Counted from the stretch's first letter, positions 54,231 through 64,000 are shown. The stretch: 64,000 bases of DNA from Closterium sp. Naga37s-1 (GCA_947471745.1 CANJKZ010000011.1:1612001-1676000), one strand, 5' to 3'. Translations and numbers: made by a program. Notes: generated from the letters alone by a model not told the origin.

Positions 54231-54957
54231 TCGCGCCCCTAGGCCCGTCGCGCCCCTTAGGCCCGTCGCGCCCCTTAGGACCGTCGCGCCCCTCGGCCCC
54301 GTCGCGCCCCACGGCCCCGTTCCTGCCCGTCGCGCCCGGCCCCTAGGCCCGGTTTCCTAGGCCCGTCGCGCCCTCCCCACGGCCCCGTTTCTAGCCTATC
54401 GCGCCCCTCGGCCCCGTGGCGCCCCTCGGCCCCGTCACGCCCCTCGGCCCCGTCGTGTCCCTAGGCCCTGTTTCCTAGGCCCGTCGCGCCCCCCACAGCC
54501 CCGTTTCCTATGCTGTCGCGCCCCTAGGCCCGTCGCGCCCCTTAGGCCCGTCGCGCCCATTAGGCCCGTCGCGCCCCTCGGCCCCGTCGCGCCCCACGGC
54601 CCCGTTCCTGCCCGTCGCGCCCGGCCCCTAGGCCCGGTTTCCTAGGCCCGTCGCGCCCCCCCCACGGCCCCGTTCCTAGCCTGTCGCGCCCCTCGGCCCC
54701 GTGGCGCCCCTCGGCCCCGTCGTGTCCCTAGGCCCTGTTTCCTAGGCCCGTCGTGCCCCCCACGGCCCCGTTTCCTATGCTGTCGCGCCCCTTAGGCCCG
54801 TCGCGCCCCCACTGCCCCGTTCCTAGGCCCTTTGCGCCCCTCGGCCTCATCGCGCACCTCGGCCCCGTCGCGCCCCTAGGCCCGTCACGCCCCTAGGCCC
54901 CGTTTCCTAGGCCCGTCCCGCCCCCACGGCCCCCTTTCCTAGCCCGTCACGCCTCTA
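54231..54957. repeat. GC-rich leader array, second block
   Basis: Same repeat type as 53290-53815, containing internal re-duplications (for example the 54240 and 54530 stretches). Part of the same 1.1-kb tandem duplication. Confidence 0.78.
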
Positions 54958-56373
54958 GGTGGCGGCGGTGGCGGCAGTGCGACTGGTGGCGGTGGGACTG
55001 GAGCTCGGCGTGTTGGTTCTGGAGGTAGCCAGCGTCAGCAGCAACAGCGTCGGAGCGAGACCCTGTCGCCCCAGCAGCTTCGTGAGTGGTTTCTGCGTGG
55101 GGCATCTGGGGGTAGTTGCCCGTATGTCATTCGCACAAGTGACCGTGCTGGTCAGACTTGCGGGCGGCTCCACACTCAGCACCACTGCTTCTCCCGCCTT
55201 GACGACGCTTGGCGTGCTGAGTTTGGTGACGACGTCGAGCTCCCTCGCTGGGCAGATCTGCTTAGGTCTAGGATTACTATCTTTGACCTACACTTTGATG
55301 CTATTCTTTCTGCTATGTATGCTCTGTCTGTTAGTGCTGAGGTTGACTGTTACCGGTGTGTGCCGCCTGACCCAGGTATAGCTCCTACTGCTCTAGGTGC
55401 TAGTGAGTCTCGTACTCTCCCTGGTACTGCGCCTGCTCAGGCCTTGGACACTTTCACACTGGACTCAGGCGCCTCTGCCTGTTTCTTTCATGACAGCACC
55501 ACTCTCACTCCTCTCTCTACACCTATCTCGGTCCGACAGGCTGACCCCTCTGGGGGCCCGGTTGTGGCCCGTTCCTCCACTGTCCTCCCGTGTCCGGCGC
55601 TTCCGTCCGGCTCATTGTCAGGTCTTCACCTCCCCTCATTCTCTGCGAACTTGGTGAGTACCGCTGCCCTCCAAGATGCGATGGTCACTACCACCACTCC
55701 TGGGGGTCAGCGTGTGATGATCTGCACGTGCACACGGACGAGGCGTCACCTGGCCACGTTCACTCGTTGGCCAGGGTCGAGTTCGTACACACTAGCTACC
55801 GAGCCTCCTCAGGTAGCTGCGTCTGCTCAGGTGTCCGCGTCAGGTCAGGTAGCCGCCTCCTGGTCGTATCGCCTCCTGTCGCACCAGACTCTTCTGTGGC
55901 ACCACCGCCTGGGTCACCCCTCCCTGCCACGCCTTCGTGGCATGCACTCTCGTCTTCTTGTCTCTAGTCTTCCCAGGTCCCTGCCTCCCCTACCACCCTC
56001 GCCTGCCCCGCCCTGCCTTCCTTGCGTCGAGGGGCGGCAGCGCGCCACTCCTCACTCCTCCTCATTTCCCCTGATGACTGCTCCCCTGCAGACTCTCCAC
56101 ATGGACGTGTGGGGTCCAGCCCGTGTCAGTGGACAGAGCCGCGAGCGCTACTTTCTGCTGGTAGTTGACGACTACACGCGGTACACCACGGTCTTCCCCT
56201 TGTGCAGCAAGGGTCAAGTCGTTGATGTCTTGATCCCTTGGATCCGCACAGTCCGTCTCCAGCTCCGCGAGCGGTTCGGCCAAGACCTTCCTGTCCTGCG
56301 TCTGCACTCTGAAAGAGGTGGTGAGTTCTCCTCCAGCCTCTTGCGGGACTTTGTCGTGGGGAGGGCATTCTCC
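54958..56373 (+). pseudogene. CO-1 Cys/His module, protease and integrase core
   Basis: Continuous frame. Cys/His module as above (here HTQHHC), then CYRCVPPDPG, aspartyl protease with TLDSGASACFFHD (about 55455), a Ser/Thr-rich stretch, GAG-pre-integrase HHRLGHPSLPRLRGMHS and CLPCVEGRQR, and integrase core LHMDVWGPARVSG, FLLVVDDYTRYTTVFPL, RLHSERGGEFSS. The second catalytic Asp (normally HSDRGGEF) is Glu. The frame is lost at FVVGRAF (about 56370) by a one-base change; the sense continues in 56382-57044. Confidence 0.9.
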
Positions 56374-57044
56374 AGTCGTTCATGCTTCCGGACTCCCCTC
56401 AGCAAAATGGGATTGCTGAGCGCCGCATTGGCTTAGTCACGGAGGTCGCTCGTACCTCCATGATCCATGCGGCTGCTCCCCATTTTCTGTGGCCGTTTGC
56501 GGTCCGGTACGCTGCGCATCAGCTCAACCTCTGGCCCCGTGTCTCCTTACCAGAGACCTCGCCCACACTGCGTTGGACAGGGGAGGTTGGCGATACGTCC
56601 GCGGACAAGCTCTCCCCTTGTGCTATCCTCTGTGTCTTCCTTGGCTTTGTCCCTGACGCACCTGGCTGGCAGTTTTACCACCCCACCTCGCGCCGTGTCT
56701 TCCCTTCTCTGGACGTCACGTTTGACGAGTCGGTACCCTTGTACCGTCTCTTCCCCTACCGCTCTGCCCCTCCCCTTCCACCGCCGCTCTTCCTTCCTCT
56801 TGGTCCCCCTCCGGTAGACCCCCTCCCGCCCCAGGGTCCTGCTCCCTCAGGTGTGTCTCAGGTAGACCCTCTCCCTGGTCCTGCACCTGTTCCGGTAGCT
56901 GTCGGCTCAGGTGCTGCTCCAGGTGCTGCGTCTGGGGGTGCGGAGTTTGGGGGTACTGAGCCTCGGGATGCTGCTTTGTCTGGAGGTCGTGCTGGTGCCT
57001 CGCCAAGACTGTCTCAGCAGCAGCTGCGTGAGTGGTTTGTTTGA
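56374..57044 (+). pseudogene. CO-1 integrase C-terminal part
   Basis: MLPDSPQQNGIAERRIGLV (third catalytic residue Glu in IAERRI), HFLWPFAVRYAAHQLN, VFLGFVPDAPGWQFYHP, VTFDESVPLYRLFPYR, then Pro-rich PPLPPPLF and the GAASGGAEFGG start of the linker. Ends at TGA 57042-57044 in LREWFV-R context, a CGA-to-TGA change at a CpG relative to other copies. Confidence 0.88.
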
Positions 57045-57395
57045 AGCGCACGCCTTCGGAGTGGAGCAACCGGAGCTTCAGGTGCTGGGGCTGCTGGAGC
57101 TAGAGGTACTGGAGTTGCTGCTGGAGCTGGTGTTCTTGGAGGTACTGCAGTCACAGGCCCTGGAGGTGCTCGTACTTGGGGTACTGGAGCTGCCAGGAGT
57201 GGTGGTGTTGAGGGTGCTGGAGCTGGGGACCCTACGGAGTCTGGAGCTACGGGTGATGGCGGCTCTGGCGCTGGTGGCGCACGAGCTGGAGGAGATGGAG
57301 TTGGAGGCACTGGCTCAGGAGGCGCTGGAGTTGGAGGCCCTGGTGTTGGAGGTGCTGGAGCTGGAGGAGCTGGCGCTGTTGACCCTGGTGGCGCT
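57045..57395 (+). pseudogene. CO-1 Gly/Ala-rich linker
   Basis: Read in the polyprotein frame this is RLRSGATGASGAGAAGA and similar Gly/Ala/Thr repeats ending GAGAVDPGGAVRPQPN. The Leu/Glu-rich ORF on the same strand in another frame is its shadow. Confidence 0.8.
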
Positions 57396-58127
57396 GTGCG
57401 GCCGCAACCGAACTTCGTTCCCCTGCTTCAGCAGGTTCTTGGTACCCCGTCTTCTACTAGCCTTACTCCTCCCCTCCTGTGTCCACCGCCTGACCAGTCT
57501 CAGCCGCCATTACAGCCGGCCTCTCCACTGCCTGCTCCTTCTCCTTACACTGAGCAGTCCGACGGTCTTATAGGGCGTCGTGAGCCTGTGTCTCGTCCTG
57601 TCTCGCCTGTTCGCACTGCTCGTCGCGTTCCTCGTTCGCGTCCTCCTCCTGTCCCCAGCACACGAGCTATGGCACTTCGTCCTTCCTCTGTTCCACTGCG
57701 TGTTCCTCTGCCGCCTCCTACTGAGTCCTCTCTTCCTGAGGTCCCTGACCCTGAGTCTGACCGCGCTCGTGCTGCCAGTCCCACTGATACTCGTCTCCTC
57801 ACCACTGCTCTCTCTGACCCTTCCTTTGAGTCTGCTGTTGCGTCTGCTCTCGTTGCTAAGCTGCTTGACTTTGCTGCTGCCTGTCGTCAAGACTACGCCA
57901 CCGCTCTTGTTGCTGAGTCTGCGTCTGCCAGTCCTCCATCCGTTGGGGGTGAGTGTGCTCTTGGCACGGACGTCCTTGAGGACAGGCAGGAGGAATTTGA
58001 GTGTCTTGCAGCTGCTGTACCTCGTTTCGCTTCCATGCTAATTGCCCCTGAGGGAGACCCGGATGCACCAGACATCCTGACCCCGCGCTCTTACGCAGAG
58101 GCGATTACGGGTCCTTACTCCTCTTAG
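57396..58127 (+). pseudogene. CO-1 pre-RT region
   Basis: RPQPNFVPLLQQVLG through Pro/Ser-rich sequence to ALVAKLLDFAAACRQDYAT, GGECALGTDVLEDRQEEFE and PRSYAEAITGPYSS. The next codon is TAG (58125-58127) for CAG; RT follows in the same frame. Confidence 0.85.
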
Positions 58128-59655
58128 TGGCAGGCAGCCATGGATGCCGAGATGGCATCCTGGAATTCCACGGGCACCTACGTCGACGAGGTTCCCCCAC
58201 CTGGGGCGAACATAGTCGATGGCATGTGGATTTTCAGGGTGAAGCGGCCGCCGGGTTCTCCCCCTGCCTTCAAGGCGCGTTATGTTGCTAGAGGCTTCAG
58301 TGAGCGACAGGGGGTTGACTACTTCCAGACCTTCTCCCCCATCCCGAAGATGACAACTCTTTGGGTGTTGCTGCACGTCGCTGCTCAGCGTGACTACAAT
58401 TGCACTCTCTGGACTTCAGCATAGCTTTCCGGCAGGGCAGCCTGCACGAGGAGATCTGGCTGCGCCGCCCACCTGGTTTCACTGAGTCGTTTCCTGCAGG
58501 TACTCAGTGGAGCCTTCGGCGGCCAGTCTACGGTCTCCGCCAGCCGCCTCGTGAGTGGCACGACACACTGAGGAATACACTTGCGGCTCTTGGGTTTGCT
58601 CCTGCTACTGCTGACATGTCGCTGTTTCTACGCACCGACACCTCGCTGCCGCCGTTCTACGTTCTCGTCTACGTCGATGACCTCGTCTTTGCCACAGCTG
58701 ACACTGAGGCACTGACCCTTGTGAAGTCGGAGCTGCAGAAGAGACACACTTGCACTGACCTGGGTGAACTGCGCAGCTATCTTGGCTTGCTGATCACCCG
58801 GGACAGAGCACGGCGCCCCATCACACTGACTCAGTCACACATGGTGCACCAGGTCCTTCAGCGCCTCGGTTTCCAGTTCTCCTCGCCACAGCCCACTCCT
58901 CTGTCTACCAGCCACTCGCTCTCAGCTCCACCTTCGGACGAGTCCGTAGAGCCGAGTGGTCCGTACACAAAGCTTGTGGGTTGCCTCATGTACCTAATGA
59001 CGTGCACACGACCTGACCTCGCATACCCTCTCAGCCTTCTGGCTCGCTACGTGGCTCCCGGTAGGCACCAAAAGGTGCACTGGGATGCTGCGAAGAGGGT
59101 ACTGCGCTACTTGTGCAGTACGTCGGGCATGGGGCTCTTGCTTGGAGGACGGGGTCGAGCTGTCCTCACCGGTCACGCAGACGCTTCCTAGGTTGACGAC
59201 TCAGCTACGCCACGGTCGTCACAGGGTTACACCTTCAGCCTTGGCTCTGGCTCTGTTTTGTGGCGGTCTACCCGCTCGTCTTCGGTTCTCAGCTCCAGTT
59301 GTGAGGCTGAGATCTACGCCGGGGCCATGGCTGCACAGGAGCTACGCTGGCTCACCTACCTGCTGACTGACTTGGGAGAGCAGCCTCGTTTACCTCCAGT
59401 TCTATACGTAGACAACAAGGCCATGATTGCCTTGTGTCAGGAGCACAGACTGGAGCACAAAACGAAGCACATCGTTCTGCGATAGTTCCTTGCTCGAGAG
59501 TTGCAGTAGCGTGGCTAGCTTCCTCTTGCGTACGTGGCCACTAGGGCCAACACTGCTGATATATTCACCAAGGCACTTCCGCCTGGTGATCATCAGCGCT
59601 TCTCTACTGTGTTAGGCCTTGTGCCTACTTTGCCTCACTTGCTTACTGCTTGACT
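58128..59655 (+). pseudogene. CO-1 reverse transcriptase and RNase H
   Basis: RT starts WQAAMDAEMASWNSTGTYVD. A one-base loss near 58399 (GACTACAATTGCAC for GACTACGAGTTGCAC) shifts the frame, and RT continues from 58400 with HSLDFSIAFRQGS and intact YVDDLVFAT. RNase H follows with TAG 59189-59191 for Trp in DASW, then three TAG in LRYFLARELQQRGQ (two at Gln CAG codons). The tail ANTADIFTKALP is recognisable to TGA 59650-59652. Confidence 0.88.
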
Positions 59656-59879
59656 TTGCTTGTACTTTGATCAATATATATACCTGCATGCTTGCACTTG
59701 CTAGGATATGATCACTGTATTGTTTGTTCTCTTTATATCACTCTGCATGTGATTTGGCCTTGTGGCCCTTTGCTTGTGCTCAGACTATGTGGTGACTTTG
59801 TGATCCACCCTGAGCTTACTTTGCTTTGCTTGACTGGTCTTGTGACCACTTGTTCTCCCCCACTTTGCCTATGGGGGTG

Positions 59880-60014
59880 TGTCAGAACATTATATAGCTT
59901 TTACATTTGTGTAGGCTATAGTGGGGTAGCCCATAAGGGGCACAACCCAATTAAGGTTAGTACTTGTACCCAACTCTTTGCTAGTTCATTCATTCTTGTT
60001 CTTTACTTTCAACA
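59880..60014 (+). repeat. CO-1 3' LTR of full-length element
   Basis: 135 bp, TGTCAGAACATT to CTTTCAACA, after ATGGGGGTG, followed by target duplication CCACA at 60015-60019. 59656-59879 is the 3' untranslated region. Confidence 0.9.
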
Positions 60015-60345
60015 CCACATTATATGGGTTGATACACAATTGGATATCCATATTGCCTCGCCAAACAGAATGTTTGTGTTAAATTTGTTGACGTAACAAT
60101 CCCGTACATCACTGGCATTAAAAAGTGTTCGTTTTTTAGGCCTACACGTCAGCAACTAATATAATCGTCGTATGTTAGGCGCAACGTATCCAAGAATAAG
60201 GCAAAAGTTCTGCTGGAAGTTTTCTCAAGAGCATTTAGGAATTCATCCACTGTCTTTCTATTCGACCTATGTTTTTCCACATCCACATCGGTGTATTTTT
60301 TGCGAGAAGGCATCAAAACTAATGTTTTCGTGCCTTTGTTCACGA
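60015..60345 (-). pseudogene. Helitron-like pseudogene, upstream piece
   Basis: Minus strand: TVDEFLNALEKTSS, LRLTYDDYISC, TGA, RVGLKNEHFLM, then after slips DVRDCYVNKFNTNIL and MDIQLCINPYN, which joins ATYIAAHMM across the copia target site. Matches, from memory, the Helitron block ending NMDIQxVxDPYxxAxYIxxYM. The TGA lies where CGA (Arg) is likely. The right end at about 60345 is a junction with CO-1 integrase sequence. Confidence 0.72.
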
Positions 60346-60604
60346 TACGTCTGCGGACAAGCTCTCCGCCCGCGCTATTCCCTACGTCTTCCTTAGCTTT
60401 CCCCCTGACGCGCCTGGCTGGCAGTTTTACCACCCCACCTCGCGCCATGTCCTCTCCTCTCAGGACGACACGTTTGACGAGTCCGTTCCCTTTTACCGTC
60501 TCTTCCCCTACCGCTCTTCCCCTCTCCCTCCCCCGCCGCTCTTCCTTGCTCCCAGTCCCCCTCGAGTAGACCCCCTCCCGCCCCAGGGTCCTGCTCCCTC
60601 AGGT
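60346..60604 (+). pseudogene. CO-1 integrase C-terminal fragment
   Basis: SADKLSARAI, DAPGWQFYHPTSRHVL, DTFDESVPFYRLFPYRS, Pro-rich end. It begins abruptly at the Helitron-like sequence; the upstream integrase is missing. Confidence 0.8.
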
Positions 60605-61320
60605 GTGTCTCAGGTAGACCCTCTTCCTGGTGCTATGCCTGTTGAGGTAGCTGGTGACTCAGGTGCTGCTAGAGGTGCCACGTCGGGGGGTGTGGGGCCT
60701 GGGGGTGCAGAGCCTGGGGGCACCGAGTCTGAGGGTGCCGGGTCTAAGGGTGCTGAGCCTGGGGGTGCGGAGCCTGAGGGTGCTGAGCCTGCGGGTGTGG
60801 AGACTGGGGGTGCCGAGCCTGAGGGTGTTGAGCCTGGGGGTGCTGAATTGAGGGTGCGGAGTCTGGGGATGCTGAGCCTCGGGGTGCTGCTTCGTCTGGA
60901 GGTCCTGCTGGTGCTTCGCCAGGACTGTCTCCCCGACAGGAGCCTCTCTCCCCGCAGCAGCTGCGTGAGTGGATTGTTCAGCGCGCACGCCTTTGGAGTG
61001 GAGCTGCCGGAGCTGGAGCCACTGGAGACACTGGAGACCCTGGAGCTAGAGGTGCTTAAGTTACTACAGGAGCTGGTGGTGTTGGGGGCGCAGGAGCTGG
61101 AGCCCCTACGGAGCCTGGAGCTGCTGGTGCTGGAGGCACTGGCGCTGGTGGCGCTGGAGCTGGAGGAGCTGGAGCTAGTGGAGCTGGAGCTGGAGGCACT
61201 GGCGCGGGAGGCTCTGGAGCTGGAGGAGCTGGAGATGTTAACCCTGGAGCTGGAGGTGCTGGAGGTGAGGCTGCTAGTGGTACTGGTGCTGGAGGCACTG
61301 TGCGGCCGTGACCGTACTTC
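60605..61320 (+). pseudogene. CO-1 linker with acidic GAEPGG repeats
   Basis: GVGPGGAEPGGTESEGAG-type repeats (period about 15-21 bp) to about 60850, then a frame slip and a Gly/Ala-rich part to about 61300. Much longer acidic repeat than in the copy at 38603, showing expansion and contraction between copies. Confidence 0.78.
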
Positions 61321-62209
61321 GTTCCCCTACTTTAGAAGGTTCTTGGTGTCCCCTCTTCTACTGCCCTTACTCCTCCCCTACTGTGTCCACCGCCTGACCA
61401 GTCGCGACCAGCCTCCCCACTGCCTGCTCCTTCTCCTTACTCTGAGCAGACTAGTGGCCTTACAGAGCGTCGTGAGCCTGCGTCTCGTCCTGCCTCCCCT
61501 GTTCGCACTGGTCATCGCGTTCCTTGTCCGTGTCCTCCTCCTGTCCCAGGCACACACGCTATGGCACTTCGTCCTTCCTCTGTTCCACTGCGTGTTCCTC
61601 TGCCTGCTCCTCCTGAGTCCTCTCTTCAAGCCGTCCCTGACCCTAAGTATGACGGCGCTCGTGCTGCCAGTCCCACTGACTCTCGTCTCCTCGCCACCGG
61701 TCTCACTGACCCTATTTTTGAGTCCACTGCAGCGTCTGCCCTCGTTGCTGAGCTGCTTGACTTTGCTGCTACCTGTCGTCTAGACTACGCCACTGCTCTT
61801 GTTGCTGAGTCTCAGTCTGCCAGTCCTCCGTCAGTCAGGGGTGAGTGTGCTCTTGGCACGGACGTCCTTGAGGACAAGCAGGAGGACTTTGAGTGTCTTG
61901 CAGCTGCTGTACCTCGTTTCGCCTCCATGCTGCTTGCCCTTGAGGGAGATCCGGATGCTCCAGACATCCCGACCCCGCGCTCTTACGCAGAGGCGATTAC
62001 GTGTCCTTACTCCTCTCAGTGGCAGGCAGCCATGGATGCCGAGATGGCATCTCGGAAGTCCACAGGCACCTACGTCGACGCAATTCCCTCGTGTCGGGCA
62101 AATATAGCTGATGGCATGTTGATTTTCAGGGTGAAGCGGCCGCTTGGTTCTCCGCCTGCCTTCAAGAAGCGTTACGTTATGAAAGCTGTGCACGTTACGT
62201 GACTACGAG
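61321..62209 (+). pseudogene. CO-1 pre-RT region and RT start
   Basis: TAG in place of the first Gln of PLLQQVLG near 61333, then the pre-RT block (61561-62100 open) with LVAELLDFAATCRLDYAT, GECALGTDVLEDKQEDFE and SSQWQAAMDAEMAS. RT starts but a deletion after PAFKKRYV (62170-62202) removes the FSERQGVDYFQTFSP part. Confidence 0.83.
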
Positions 62210-62690
62210 TTGCATTCTCTCGACTTCAGCATAGCTTTCTTGCAGGGCAGCCTACACAAAGAGATCTGGCTGCGCCGCCCACCTGGCTTCACTGGGTCGT
62301 TCCCTGCACGTACCCAATGGAGCCTCCGGCGGCCAGTCTACGATCTCCGCCAGGCGCCTCGCAAGTGGCATGACACACTGAGGACTACACTTGCGGCTCT
62401 GGGGTTTACTCCTTCTACTACTGACCCGTTGCTGTTTCTACGCACCGACACGTCGCTGCCGCCGTTCTACGTCCTCGTGTACGTTGACGAGCTCGTCTTT
62501 GCCACTGCTGACACTGATTCACTGACCCTTGTGAAGTCCGAGATGCAGAAGAGACACACCTGCACTGACCTGGGTGAAATGCGCAGCTATCTTGGCTTGC
62601 AGATCACCCGGGACAGAGCACGGCGCACCATCACCCTGACTCAGTCACACATGGTGCACCAGGTCCTTTGGCGCTTCGGGCTTGAAAGCC
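62210..62690 (+). pseudogene. CO-1 reverse transcriptase fragment
   Basis: HSLDFSIAFLQGSLHKEIW, PVYDLRQAPRKWHDT and an altered active site YVDELVFAT (YVDD expected), to SHMVHQVLWRFG. Then it joins unrelated sequence near 62685. Confidence 0.85.
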
Positions 62691-63096
62691 CCCCCGCACG
62701 TACCTGGTTCACGGGCAGCTCCTCTCGACTGGATCTCACGTGAACAGTTCTTGAAGTTCGACACCCCGCACATTGTTACGCAGCGATTGGCGCTGCTCGC
62801 GTGCGATGACAGCAAAAGGTACAATACCTAGTACCTCGACAGCTGCTGCGTGCAGCACATGGTTGGTTTAGAGCGTTTTGTCTCTAACGCCGTCTTGACC
62901 CCCACGGTCACCTACGTCACAGTGGCGAACAACACTCGCTTGCGCGCAAGCGTGCAGGGCATTGTCGTGCTCAAGGCGCACGGGAGCCGCACGCACATCA
63001 CACTGAACAATGTATTCATCGTCCAAAATCTCCGCTTCAACCTTCTCTCGGCAGCACAGCTCATGGACTGCGGAGTTGAGCTAAGCACGGACCCTC
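62691..63096 (+). pseudogene. CO-3 copia Gag end and protease fragment
   Basis: A third copia family. Frame reads SREQFLKFDTPHIVTQRL, a TAG, YLDSCCVQHMVGLERFVS (protease active site DSG altered to DSC), YVTVANNTRLRASVQG, VFIVQNLRFNLLSAAQL, MDCGVELSTD. This is the usual copia protease fold order. Interrupted at 63097 by a CO-1 LTR. Confidence 0.72.
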
Positions 63097-63227
63097 TGTC
63101 AAAATGTTACATTGCTTACTTTGTGTAGGCTATAGTGGGGTAGCCCATAAGGGGTACAACCCAATTAGGGTTAGTACTTGTACCCAACTCTTTCATAGTT
63201 CATTCATTCTCGTTCAGTATTCTGGCA
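63097..63227 (+). repeat. CO-1 5' LTR of last element
   Basis: 131 bp, TGTCAAAATGTT to TATTCTGGCA, with the GTGGGGTAGCCCATAAGGGG core. Confidence 0.82.
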
Positions 63228-63242
63228 TGGTTTTAGAGCAGG
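63228..63242 (+). promoter_or_regulatory. Copia primer-binding site
   Basis: TGGTTTTAGAGCAGG directly after the LTR; one C-to-T change from the site at 53237. Confidence 0.75.
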
Positions 63243-63569
63243 TCCTTCCCTAGGACCGTTTTTTATTAGGGCCCACCACAGAGCTGCCCCACTCACTTCC
63301 CTGCCGCCCTGCCCTAACAGCGCGCCGCCCTTCTGGCCCATGTGCCGCCCTTTGCAGCCCGTCGCGCCGCCCTTAGCAGCCCGCGAGCCACCCCTGCAGC
63401 CCGCGCGCCACCCCTGCAGCCCGCGCGCCGCCCCAGCAGCCCCGCGCGCTGCCCCTACAGCCCTGCGCGCCGCCCTTGCAGCCCCCGCGCCGCCCCTGCA
63501 GCCCCGCGCGCCGCCTTTGCAGCCCTGCACGCCGTCCCTACAGCCCGCGTGCCGCCCCTGCAGCCCCGC

Positions 63570-64000
63570 GCGGTGAGTTTGCGGGTGCTGAGCCAGCGGG
63601 TGCGGGGCTTGGGGGTACTGAGCCGGCATGTATGGAGCCTGGGGATGCTGAGTCTGAGGGTGCGGAGCCTGGGGGTGCTGAGCTTGGGGGTGCTGAGCTT
63701 GATTGTGTGGAGCCAGGGGGTGCTGAGCTTGAGCGTACTGAGCCTGGGGGTACTCTGCCTACTGGAGGTCCTCCAGGTGCCTTGTTGCGGCAGGAGCCTC
63801 TCTCTCCACCGCAGCTGCGTGAGTGGTTTGCTCGGCGCACCCGCCTTTGGAGTGGAACTGCTGGAGCCGGGGGGTCTGCCGCTGGAGGCACTGGAGCTCC
63901 TGGTCCTGAAGGTACTGGAGCTGCTGGAGCTGGAGGTGCTCGTACTGGAGGTACTGCAGCTGCTAGAGCTGGTGGTGCTGCAGGAGTTGGTGCTGGAGGC
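63570..64000 (+). pseudogene. CO-1 acidic and Gly/Ala linker of last element
   Basis: EFAGAEPAGAGLGG-type repeats, then LLRQEPLSPPQLREWF, RLWSGTAGAGGSAAGG and further Gly/Ala repeats to the window edge. Open in frame as far as visible. Confidence 0.72.

Larger units (their letters stand above)
53104..60014 (+). mobile_element. Full-length CO-1 copia element
   Basis: 6911 bp with LTRs at both ends and the 5-bp target duplication CCACA (53099-53103 and 60015-60019). Order: LTR, primer-binding site, GC-rich leader, Cys/His module (duplicated), protease, integrase, Gly/Ala linker, pre-RT block, RT, RNase H, LTR. Removing it restores the Helitron-like frame. It is the only CO-1 copy with all pol domains in place and is the reference for the fragments elsewhere. 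Several frame errors and stops make it inactive. No Gag capsid domain could be recognised. Confidence 0.93.
63097..64000 (+). mobile_element. CO-1 element, 5' end (runs off window)
   Basis: 5' LTR, primer-binding site, GC-rich leader array (about 63310-63569) and then directly the acidic GAEPGG-type and Gly/Ala linker (63570-64000) with LREWFARRTRLWSG between them. Cys/His module, protease and integrase are skipped, so this copy is internally deleted or is a non-autonomous derivative. Confidence 0.8.

Noticed and set aside
9027..59485. Reassigned genetic code with UAG as Gln
   Set aside because: Many TAG codons sit at Gln positions, but the 971-codon ORF and other long frames have many CAG and no TAG, TAG also replaces Trp, Tyr and Ser codons, and sister copies carry the sense codon. 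Decay is simpler.
1..64000. tRNA or rRNA genes and other host RNA genes
   Set aside because: I saw no cloverleaf with conserved boxes and no rRNA segments; the TGGTATC-like motifs are primer-binding sites.

Overview
The window is eukaryotic, transposon-dominated DNA. I see no intact host gene, no rRNA or tRNA gene and no prokaryotic operon structure. Nearly all coding signal is LTR-retrotransposon polyprotein: Ty1/copia (order protease, integrase, RT, RNase H) and one Ty3/gypsy element (order RT, RNase H, integrase). The copia primer-binding sites resemble the initiator-tRNA-Met type common in plant copia elements, and the gypsy element carries a cytosine-5 DNA methyltransferase. From memory, DNMT-bearing retrotransposons are reported from charophyte algae and dinoflagellates. 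A streptophyte green alga is therefore my best guess; it is an inference.

Names used here: CO-1 is the main copia family (LDSGA protease, Gly/Ala-rich linker, YVDD RT). CO-2 is a second copia family (RT motif LTYVDDILIQ). CO-3 is a third, seen as one fragment. NA-1 is a non-autonomous LTR element with GC-rich minisatellites.

Layout. (1) 1-36292: three tandem copies of a unit of about 13.3 kb (1-10670 partial, 10671-23958, 23959-36292). Each unit is a plus-strand CO-1 arm (linker, RT, RNase H, LTR) with a 798-bp solo LTR inside RT, then a minus-strand CO-2 element split by an NA-1 insertion, then a minus-strand CO-1 arm that meets the plus arm of the next unit head to head. (2) 36293-44960: CO-1 copies with a 1280-bp near-identical duplication, an NA-1-like remnant, the one long intact RT/RNase H ORF (38603-41518) and a decayed second copy. 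(3) 44961-60345: a minus-strand Helitron-like (Rep/PIF1-helicase type) pseudogene cut into three pieces by two later insertions, the gypsy-methyltransferase element (45586-52944, 4-bp target duplication) and a full-length copia (53104-60014, 5-bp target duplication CCACA). (4) 60346-64000: another CO-1 fragment, a CO-3 protease fragment, and the 5' end of a further CO-1 element that starts with LTR and PBS and runs off the window.

The most interesting system is the gypsy element. Gag-protease, a DNMT3-like methyltransferase and RT lie in one reading frame separated only by two UAG codons. A sequence in its LTR is complementary to the 19-20 nt just downstream of the LTR, as expected for self-primed (Tf1-like) reverse transcription. 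Many inactivating stops in the window are C-to-T or G-to-A changes, the pattern left by methylcytosine deamination.
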